DNA of 5,404 bases from Thermoplasmata archaeon (GTDB lineage: Archaea; Thermoplasmatota; Thermoplasmata; Thermoplasmatales; Thermoplasmataceae), in NCBI GenBank assembly GCA_021799315.1, contig JAJZAR010000100.1, forward strand, positions 1 to 5,404. The letters run 5' to 3'. Within the stretch, counting starts at the first letter, position 1. Each line of letters starts with the position of its first letter. This document shows, one piece after another, positions 1-5,404 of this stretch. The notes beneath the pieces were generated by a model. That model did not search any database. It was not told the DNA's origin and saw only the letters and a program-made list of their open reading frames with translations. The position numbers were made by a program, and so were the translations under genes.

Positions 1-544
1 TGCTCAATCTTTCACTTCTCTGCATGAATATATCCTTGGAGGATGGACCTATTCTTGCCATGTCAACCTGATCTGCGACAAATTCTATGTATCCCAGTCC
101 TAATCCATCAAAACATATGAATTTCATGGGCCCGATCTTATATTTTCCTATGGCCTCTGGTTGCAGGAAGTACTCTTTTTCTACGAATGAACCGGGTTTC
201 ATTTTAATAAATCCCCTATAATCTCCAGAAAGAGAAAAAACGTCTGCGAGTGTGTCAAAATATTCCACATAAAGAGTTCTCCGACTGTTATTTTGCATGT
301 AGATTTTCACACGAATTCTGTCACCTTTCTTCATTTCAGATCGATCGAGAACTCTGCGCACCCCAAGAGCGCTTGCAGCTTTGAAAGTGCCATGATTCAT
401 TATCCAGAGATCTGAACCAATAATAAGAATGGCTGTTACAAAGAAAAATGACAGAATCTGGTAACCGAACAGATTGTATATAAAAGACTCCAGAAGACCT
501 AGAAAAAGAGCAGAAAGGATTGCATACGTTCTTTTCTTTATCAT
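1..544 (-). CDS. DUF58 membrane protein, N-terminal part (3' end outside window)
   Basis: An open frame of 181 complete codons begins at ATG 544-542, overlapping the MoxR stop as ATGA, and runs off the left edge without a stop. Two membrane helices are visible at residues about 7-24 and 27-47 (core YQILSFFFVTAILIIG), followed by the extramembrane beta region typical of DUF58: GVRRVLDRSEMKKGDRIRV (61-79), QNNSRRTLYVEYFDTL (84-99), a PGSF turn (117-120), and the hallmark YKIGPMKFICFDGLGL (135-150), equivalent to the usual GP...DPLGL signature. In known DUF58 proteins the conserved DUF58 segment and a vWA-like fold come further on, so they should lie to the left of this window. DUF58 proteins are the standard partners of MoxR ATPases; the function is not established in general. 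No good ribosome binding site precedes the ATG, so translation probably depends on coupling to MoxR. The assignment rests on the motif pattern and context. Confidence 0.9.
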   Translation of the reverse strand, partial: MIKKRTYAILSALFLGLLESFIYNLFGYQILSFFFVTAILIIGSDLWIMNHGTFKAASALGVRRVLDRSEMKKGDRIRVKIYMQNNSRRTLYVEYFDTLADVFSLSGDYRGFIKMKPGSFVEKEYFLQPEAIGKYKIGPMKFICFDGLGLGYIEFVADQVDMARIGPSSKDIFMQRSERLS

Positions 545-1506
545 TTTGGAGCCTGCACTTCGGACAATATTTCGTCTATAACCCTATCCGCCACATCAGT
601 CCCTTCATCATTCTCATCAAGCATTGCTTCAGGTCTCAGTATGAGTCTGTGGTTCAACATGGGTTTCATTATATAGTAAACATCCTCTGGAGTGACATAG
701 GACCTCCCGTGCACCAGAGCGCAGGACTTTGATGCAAGAAGCAACTTTGCTGTGGTTCTAGGGCTTGCCCCTACATAGACTTTCTTACTTTCCCGGGTTC
801 GCCTCATGATATCGACCATGTATTCCTTCACCTGTTGAGATGCAAAAACAGATTGGACCTGTCCTCTCAACCTGACCACTGTAGGCACATCCATGGTAAC
901 TTCTGGTTCGCTATCTTCGATTTTTCTGTTCAATATATCGACTTCAGATTTCCTGTCTGGATATTTTAGAATAAGTCTGAATAGGAATCTATCCATCAGT
1001 GCTTCTGCCACGGGAAAAGTGCCTTCCTGCTCAATGGGGTTCTGTGTAGCGATAACCATAAAGGGAACAGGTAAAGGTCTTGTCTCCCCGCCAATGGATA
1101 CCTGTTTCTCCTCCATGGCTTCCAGTAGGGCGGATTGTACTTTGGAGGGTGTTCTGTTTATTTCATCTGCAAGGAGTATATTTGTGAATACAGGGCCCTC
1201 CCTGAATTCAAGCTTTCGTGTTTCAAGATTGAAAATCATGTTGCCAGATACATCTGAAGGCAACATATCTGGGGTGAATTGAATTCTCTTGAAGACCATC
1301 TTCATATGCTTTGAAAACTCTGATGCCAAAAGTGTCTTTGCCAATCCAGGCACGCCTTCCATCAGAACGTGATTATTGCTGACCAGGGCAATCGTCATAA
1401 ACCTGACGAGCTCTTTAGATCCGACAACCTTTTTATTTATATCATTACATATGAGATCTATTGTATTCCTTACCTCTTTCAAATCTTTAACTGTTAATTT
1501 AGCCAT
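541..1506 (-). CDS. MoxR-family AAA+ ATPase
   Basis: This is a complete 321-residue ATPase of usual MoxR length. The family hydrolyses ATP to remodel or activate partner complexes in the cytoplasm and commonly pairs with DUF58 or vWA-domain proteins. Visible motifs are Walker A GVPGLAKT (51-58, with the Ala before Lys typical of MoxR), Walker B ILLADEINR (110-118, D114 and E115), the family block SALLEAMEEKQVSIGG (125-140), sensor 1 ATQNP (153-157, N156), the NPIEQEGTFP stretch (156-165), a probable arginine finger in MDRF (R173), and sensor 2 GASPR (R250) at the start of the helical lid, which reaches about residue 315. All expected catalytic residues are present, so it should be active. ATG at 1506 follows the preceding TGA with no gap and has GGGTGAT six bases upstream. 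The 3' end overlaps the DUF58 start by ATGA. The symbol moxR is a family label rather than a specific gene here, so it is left blank. Confidence in the family is very high; the substrate is unknown. Confidence 0.98.
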   Translation of the reverse strand: MAKLTVKDLKEVRNTIDLICNDINKKVVGSKELVRFMTIALVSNNHVLMEGVPGLAKTLLASEFSKHMKMVFKRIQFTPDMLPSDVSGNMIFNLETRKLEFREGPVFTNILLADEINRTPSKVQSALLEAMEEKQVSIGGETRPLPVPFMVIATQNPIEQEGTFPVAEALMDRFLFRLILKYPDRKSEVDILNRKIEDSEPEVTMDVPTVVRLRGQVQSVFASQQVKEYMVDIMRRTRESKKVYVGASPRTTAKLLLASKSCALVHGRSYVTPEDVYYIMKPMLNHRLILRPEAMLDENDEGTDVADRVIDEILSEVQAPK

Positions 1507-2013
1507 TCATTCATCACCCAATTTTTTGAGGTCTAACCTTATCCAATTCTTTTCTACTTCCCCATACATCCTGATCATCTCATTCATGATGATTTTCATC
1601 TGCTCTTCGAGCCTTTTTTTCTTCCTGTTGCTGTTTGTATACTGCAACCGGTATTTGAGCCTCTTATATCTTCTTGCAAATCTGTTAATTGCCTTTGTAC
1701 TCTTGATTATATAATTTGAACTATTCTCTATTGACTGCTCAAAATGATCCCTGTCTCCATTAATCACATACATCATCTCCTTGCTAAAATAATCATCTGG
1801 TAATTCGAAATTCTCTCTTTCCTGAACCATAGATGGGTTGGCATTGATTTTCGTTCTCGCCCCTCTAACTCTCAATGATATGACACCTCCAATTATTATG
1901 AGGAGAGGAATGAGGAACTGGAACAAACTGAGGGGATCAGACCTTACTTCAGATATGAAAGCGCTCCACGAAATATCTGGAGGTTGCAATCCTAAAGAGA
2001 ACATAGAAACCAC
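1507..2013 (-). CDS. Single-pass membrane protein with basic coiled-coil cytoplasmic tail, 168 residues
   Basis: The family is not recognised. About 27 N-terminal residues precede one clear membrane helix (residues about 28-48, core LIPLLIIIGGVISL). It is followed at once by positive charges (RVRGARTK), so the positive-inside rule puts the N-terminus outside and the roughly 120-residue tail in the cytoplasm. Residues about 100-165 form a long, highly charged helical stretch (for example RFARRYKRLKYRLQY and KKKRLEEQMKIIMNEM), probably one or two coiled-coil helices. The start is taken as GTG at 2013, eight bases after the TAG of the upstream gene, because GGTG at 2022-2019 sits about 5 nt ahead. 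An in-frame ATG at 2006-2004 region (residue 4) is an alternative and changes little. The gene ends with TGA directly against the MoxR start codon. Its position between the extracytoplasmic and AAA+ genes suggests a membrane anchor or transmitter for MoxR; this is inference. Confidence 0.82.
   Translation of the reverse strand: MVSMFSLGLQPPDISWSAFISEVRSDPLSLFQFLIPLLIIIGGVISLRVRGARTKINANPSMVQERENFELPDDYFSKEMMYVINGDRDHFEQSIENSSNYIIKSTKAINRFARRYKRLKYRLQYTNSNRKKKRLEEQMKIIMNEMIRMYGEVEKNWIRLDLKKLGDE
1513..1519 (-). promoter_or_regulatory. Ribosome binding site of the MoxR gene
   Basis: GGGTGAT on the minus strand, overlapping the codons for the C-terminal GDE of the membrane protein, is six bases ahead of ATG 1506. 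It matches the archaeal anti-Shine-Dalgarno ATCACC. Confidence 0.75.
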
Positions 2014-2018
2014 AGCAA

Positions 2019-2022
2019 CACC
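2019..2022 (-). promoter_or_regulatory. Ribosome binding site supporting the GTG start at 2013
   Basis: GGTG on the minus strand begins in the last base of the TAG stop of the 190-residue gene. It pairs with the ATCACC portion of archaeal 16S rRNA and lies 5 nt from GTG 2013. It favours the GTG start over the in-frame ATG nine bases later. Confidence 0.5.
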
Positions 2023-2594
2023 TACTTATCAATATAATATAGCTTTTTCAAATCCATATAGTTGTAAATGTCAGTCAGGAGGGATACCAGTGATGCGCCA
2101 TCTACATCTTCAGACTGCGAGTACATTGCAGGAAGATATATGTCAAAAATATACATTGAAAATTTCTTCAAAGTCATCAATTTCATATCTTTCTCATCTG
2201 TTCCGAATATCTTTGATGTTTCCAGTTCAAAGGTGTTCTTGTCTACAATGGCTTGATACGACAGTTCAAAGTTGTTGCTTCGCATAAGTTTGGCAATTGA
2301 CGCCATTACTGGAAGGTTGCTATCCAGATTTATCTCATAATATCTTTCTATATCCTTTTGAGCTTCATTTTTTCCCTGTATGGCGGCCTTTACCAGATCA
2401 TTGTTTCCAACATTTCTTCTGGCATTTACCAGTGGAGGTATATCCATTATGGTCTTCACTCTGACCTTTGTTTCCTCTCTAACTTTGGCAGGTTTCCTGC
2501 TGAAGAACCCAAATTTCTTAGGTTTTTTCTTCTTGCCATTCAACATAGTTTCTATCTGACTTAGGGCTTCATTATTATCCTCATTAGTTTCCAT
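2022..2594 (-). CDS. Unrecognised 190-residue soluble, charged protein in a MoxR operon
   Basis: I do not recognise the family. The ATG at 2594-2592 lies one base after the stop of the giant upstream gene and is preceded by a strong AAGGAGG-type ribosome binding site; the gene ends in TAG at 2024-2022. There is no signal peptide, membrane helix or cysteine. Residues 1-45 are polar and probably disordered, with a basic patch (KKKKPKKFGF, residues 21-30) that could contact membrane lipid or nucleic acid. Residues 46-190 read as mostly helical: a segment around 65-130, then a hydrophobic and aromatic helical part (MYIFDIYLPAMYS, 147-159; SLVSLLTDIYNYM, 168-180). The last 50 residues faintly recall the cytoplasmic C-terminal region of DUF4129 proteins, which often accompany MoxR and DUF58, but this is an impression by eye only. 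The context suggests a cytoplasmic partner or adaptor of the MoxR ATPase. The reading frame itself is well supported. Confidence 0.82.
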   Translation of the reverse strand: METNEDNNEALSQIETMLNGKKKKPKKFGFFSRKPAKVREETKVRVKTIMDIPPLVNARRNVGNNDLVKAAIQGKNEAQKDIERYYEINLDSNLPVMASIAKLMRSNNFELSYQAIVDKNTFELETSKIFGTDEKDMKLMTLKKFSMYIFDIYLPAMYSQSEDVDGASLVSLLTDIYNYMDLKKLYYIDK

Positions 2595-2595
2595 A

Positions 2596-5404
2596 TTATT
2601 CTGTTCCTCCTTGATTTTTAAAATTAAAATTAGACATCCCTAAATACATTTCGTATAGTCCGGTTCCAGAAAGGTTATTTTGCACCTGGCCCAGTTTGAT
2701 CTGAATAGTGTAGGTTGTGTTGGGCAATACCTCTACATTATTGCTCAGATTGGTTTTATCAGTGTTGTGCGTTAAGGTGAATATGTTTATATTATTGAAA
2801 TAGCCATGCGTTCCATTGGACATATAGAAGGGAGCAGTATTCGCGGAATTGTATGGCAGTACGGAAATGTTTGTGAGAAATCCATTGGCATCTGATAATC
2901 TGACTGAACTGTTATAAAGCTCATACAGTTCAGCAGGTGGAGTTCCGCTATAAGGCTTTTGAGATAAATAAACTGAATATAGAGATTTACTTATGTTCAC
3001 ATACTGGATAAGAACAGGATTTTGAGCAGTTATGGTGTGCTTTGGAGATGTTACAGTCATATTACCAACCTTAAACGACGTATATGCAGTGATGTCGGAC
3101 ATGTTTACCCCATAGGCGACAACGGATGAATTGCTACCGAAGTTGGATGTACTGTTCTTGTACGCATAACTCTTTGCTGGAAAAACAATTGCTCTTGCAC
3201 TTAAATTGAGCGGATTATGTATGAGCAAAACCACTCCATATCCTGTAATGTTAAGAGTGTGAGTCAACCCTGTGTTGTTGATATTTATTTGGGTAGAATT
3301 CTGTATGTATCCATTTTCCCTGTACGTAAAAATGAATATTCCGTGAGGTATAAGGTACACATAGGAATTGGTGTATGTTGATGAACTGTTGCTTTGAGGC
3401 TGAAGTTGTATGGAAGAATCTGAAAGATATAAATTGTTAAGCGATAGGGAATATTGCAGCGAAACGTTGTAGTCTTTACCATAATTCCTGTTCAGCTTCA
3501 TCGCCAATTCATCCTCAATGTTCAGCGTTATATTCTTAGCCTGCCTCTTTGACAGTGTAACGGAAAGGTGTTGCGTTACCAGATCCTTTGCGGAAATATT
3601 ATTATGTGTGTAATAGAATCCAACTAGCGTGAAATGGAAAGAAGCTGTGAAGTTTGTACTTACTTCAAAACTGGAACCGATCACAGTGATTATTCTGGAA
3701 TAGGTTGTTCCGTATATTCTTGTATATAGAATGAAATGTTCTCCTGAAATGTTGGTTAAAGTCCCTAAATTAAAGCTTACCGCTCCCCTTCCCTTATTAT
3801 AATAATTGGATGAAAAACTTGTTGACATGGAACTATTTACCCTGTTCTGGCTGAACCCCGGAATAGATTTTAAGGAATCGTTAAATTTGTATCCTATACT
3901 GAAAACGGGTTTCATCACAATATTCTCGGTGATGTTATAGGGCGATTCCCCGTTCAGAATAATAGTGATGGATTTATTCTGAAACCCAACCTCCTGAACT
4001 GAAATATTTAGAATGAATTCATAATTTATGTGCGTATCGGAGAAATACATGAAGGTACCAACGTTTGAACCTTCTAGAGACTGATTGACTAAGATTTCAT
4101 TTTCACTCATTGTTATATTGGGGTACAGCAATGCATACCCCTTTGAAGTCACGTTGTAATGTACCGCGAAATACTGGCCGGGAAGGGGAGTGAGTGATAC
4201 AGATCTGAGAATATGATCAGGCGGATTCAATGTCGCGATGTTAAATGATGTCCAGTTGAATCCGGGGACATATGTCACAAAATTGAAGTTTCCGCCATAT
4301 TTCAAGGAAATGTTAGCCTGTCCAGAAGAGCTCACTCTGGAAGTCGTGTGATAATAGGTACCGTTCAGATACGCAATAACCGTAACTTCGAAACCATTTA
4401 AAAGAGAGGTGGATGCTGGAGATCCCTTAGTGTAGAACGTGTTACTCAAAGAAAGGGATATATTGCCCCTTGATGCGTAGGCCTTGTACAGAGGTATGGA
4501 ATTATGGCTGGTTGCATAAGTTGACACGCCTCCGTCCATGAAAGCAGGTAGGTATGTGAGAGATGAGAGATGAGATATTCCTGTACCGCTACTGTTCAAC
4601 TTTTGAGAAATGAACGGGTTTACAACCGTGAGATTCTGTTCCAGATTGGCAATGTCTCCATTTACAAAGATCTCCTTTGAGTGTGCATTTATGTAGCCGT
4701 TGAGAGAATAGGTGAGAACATCATCCCCAGAGACATTTACAATATAATTGCCGTTGCTCTGGCTGTACGCGGTACCAATAATTTTACCATCAGCCACATC
4801 GATAGAAGTTATTTTTACACCGCCCAGAGGTACACCCAGATCATTATTGACCTTTCCTGAAGCGTAGAAAGTGGCGTTTTCAGAGCGATTCATCAATAGA
4901 ACAAGATTCGTGATAATGCTACCTGTAACATTTATGAATTCAGGCTTTGGTGTTATGTTATAATTTCTCTTAATTGTTAGAACCAAATAGGTGCCATTTT
5001 GAAGATTTGTGGAGAAAATACCCTTATCATTTGAATTGCCCCTAAAGGTTCCAAAGAATGATACGAAGGTAAGGTTAACGTTTGAAACGATGTTATTGCC
5101 TATTCTTTCAGTTGTTCCTGAAACACTTAAATCTCCTTCCCTATGGATTCGAATGTTTTCACTTATTCCAGAACCTGATAGAACAGAAAAGGTGGAAAAA
5201 GATGTCTTATAGCCGCTTGCCTTATAGCCCACGGTATATGCACCGTAATGGCACAAAATTACTGAATAATAACCATCTGACACATGTACCTCATCTACTC
5301 TTGGAAAAACGTATATAAAAATTGGTCCGGAGTACGGATTGCCGGATGCTGTTGTTATTGTGCCATATAATCTAACGGTGCCGTTTCCTGTAAAACTGAA
5401 TGAA
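2596..5404 (-). CDS. Giant extracytoplasmic protein with carboxypeptidase-regulatory-like beta-sandwich modules (5' end outside window)
   Basis: The frame stays open from the TAA at 2598-2596 to the right edge, giving 935 visible residues. A GTG at 5283 could be taken as the start, but the 40 codons upstream are in frame and supply the first half of a typical module (LYGTITTASGNPYSG, then SDGYYSVIL and YKASGYKT), so the gene is partial. Visible residues about 8-85, 90-160 and 178-260 each resemble a carboxypeptidase-regulatory-like fold; the third is clearest (ASGKVNNDLGVPLGGVKI, SNGNYIVNVS, LNGY). The rest is beta-rich, low in charge and full of Ser, Thr, Asn and Tyr, and a stretch near residues 675-715 again looks module-like. 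I count roughly 42 N-x-S/T sequons and a single Cys. No catalytic motif and no C-terminal membrane helix is visible. It is probably secreted or surface-attached, as an adhesin, S-layer-associated or binding protein. The signal peptide or anchor must lie upstream. Placement outside the cell is well supported; the function is unknown. Confidence 0.85.
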   Translation of the reverse strand, partial: SFSFTGNGTVRLYGTITTASGNPYSGPIFIYVFPRVDEVHVSDGYYSVILCHYGAYTVGYKASGYKTSFSTFSVLSGSGISENIRIHREGDLSVSGTTERIGNNIVSNVNLTFVSFFGTFRGNSNDKGIFSTNLQNGTYLVLTIKRNYNITPKPEFINVTGSIITNLVLLMNRSENATFYASGKVNNDLGVPLGGVKITSIDVADGKIIGTAYSQSNGNYIVNVSGDDVLTYSLNGYINAHSKEIFVNGDIANLEQNLTVVNPFISQKLNSSGTGISHLSSLTYLPAFMDGGVSTYATSHNSIPLYKAYASRGNISLSLSNTFYTKGSPASTSLLNGFEVTVIAYLNGTYYHTTSRVSSSGQANISLKYGGNFNFVTYVPGFNWTSFNIATLNPPDHILRSVSLTPLPGQYFAVHYNVTSKGYALLYPNITMSENEILVNQSLEGSNVGTFMYFSDTHINYEFILNISVQEVGFQNKSITIILNGESPYNITENIVMKPVFSIGYKFNDSLKSIPGFSQNRVNSSMSTSFSSNYYNKGRGAVSFNLGTLTNISGEHFILYTRIYGTTYSRIITVIGSSFEVSTNFTASFHFTLVGFYYTHNNISAKDLVTQHLSVTLSKRQAKNITLNIEDELAMKLNRNYGKDYNVSLQYSLSLNNLYLSDSSIQLQPQSNSSSTYTNSYVYLIPHGIFIFTYRENGYIQNSTQININNTGLTHTLNITGYGVVLLIHNPLNLSARAIVFPAKSYAYKNSTSNFGSNSSVVAYGVNMSDITAYTSFKVGNMTVTSPKHTITAQNPVLIQYVNISKSLYSVYLSQKPYSGTPPAELYELYNSSVRLSDANGFLTNISVLPYNSANTAPFYMSNGTHGYFNNINIFTLTHNTDKTNLSNNVEVLPNTTYTIQIKLGQVQNNLSGTGLYEMYLGMSNFNFKNQGGTE
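2604..2612 (-). promoter_or_regulatory. Strong ribosome binding site for the 190-residue protein
   Basis: Minus-strand AAGGAGGAA lies inside the last codons of the giant upstream gene, where it also encodes part of NQGGTE. It ends about 9-10 nt before ATG 2594. This is the best Shine-Dalgarno match in the window and fixes the start of the downstream gene. Confidence 0.8.

Larger units (their letters stand above)
1..5404 (-). other. Five-gene tightly packed operon (extends past both edges)
   Basis: All five genes point left, with junctions of +1 nt (2595), +8 nt (2014-2021), 0 nt (1507/1506) and a 4-nt ATGA overlap (541-544). No intergenic gap could hold a promoter or terminator. The first and last genes are both cut by the window edges, so the operon promoter lies to the right and its terminator to the left. 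Expression at fixed ratios through coupled translation is the likely consequence. Confidence 0.85.

Noticed and set aside
520..732. Plus-strand frame of 70 codons across the MoxR/DUF58 junction
   Set aside because: Fully antisense to the overlapping end of moxR and start of the DUF58 gene, with no supporting signal.
893..1282. Open frame of 129 codons on the plus strand, antisense to moxR
   Set aside because: It lies entirely opposite the conserved AAA+ core, has no ribosome binding site I could see and no recognisable protein features. It is a shadow of the codon pattern.
1376..2287. Plus-strand open frames (1376-1714 and 1838-2287), one with a hydrophobic end
   Set aside because: They are antisense to three well-supported genes. 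The hydrophobic run is the complement of Lys/Glu-rich coiled-coil codons, not a real membrane helix.
3285..3482. Minus-strand frame of 65 codons inside the giant gene in another frame
   Set aside because: The host frame is open and domain-like throughout, so this is an out-of-frame by-product.
4557..4577. Heptanucleotide repeat TGAGAGA, two exact copies and one near copy, in the giant gene
   Set aside because: A change of one unit would shift the frame, which made me consider phase variation, but fewer than three copies is too short for likely slippage. It simply encodes a Ser/Leu/His stretch.
5009..5318. Plus-strand frames near the right end
   Set aside because: Antisense to the carboxypeptidase-regulatory-like modules of the giant gene, without any start signal or protein character.

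Overview
The window is one continuous block of protein-coding DNA, all on the minus strand, read from right to left. It looks archaeal and most likely comes from the Thermoplasmata (Thermoplasma/Ferroplasma/Cuniculiplasma-like acidophiles). The reasons are a giant secreted-type protein with more than 40 N-glycosylation sequons and almost no cysteine, A+T-leaning composition with frequent AGA arginine codons and ATA isoleucine codons, and GGTGAT/GGAGG-type ribosome binding sites buried in the upstream genes. The lineage is an inference and no marker gene is present.

Layout in transcription order: (1) >5404-2596, the 3' part of a very large extracytoplasmic beta-sandwich protein with carboxypeptidase-regulatory-like modules. 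Its reading frame runs off the right edge, so its true start and signal peptide are outside. (2) 2594-2022, a 190-residue soluble, charged protein I do not recognise. (3) 2013-1507, a 168-residue protein with one membrane helix and a basic, probably coiled-coil cytoplasmic tail. (4) 1506-541, a complete MoxR-family AAA+ ATPase. (5) 544 to the left edge, the N-terminal 181 residues of a DUF58 membrane protein, whose remaining domain lies outside.

The junctions are +1, +8, 0 and -4 nt, so the five genes are almost certainly one translationally coupled operon. There is no room for an internal promoter or terminator in any intergenic gap. MoxR plus DUF58 is a widespread pair in which the ATPase is thought to act as a chaperone for assembly or activation of membrane or exported complexes. 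The unusual part is what is attached: a giant glycoprotein-like surface protein and two unrecognised small proteins, one of them a single-pass membrane protein. An economical inference is a membrane-spanning machine with the large protein outside, the 168-residue protein and DUF58 in the membrane, and MoxR and the 190-residue protein inside. The plus strand shows only antisense open frames and no convincing gene. No RNA gene, CRISPR array, mobile element or terminator was seen.
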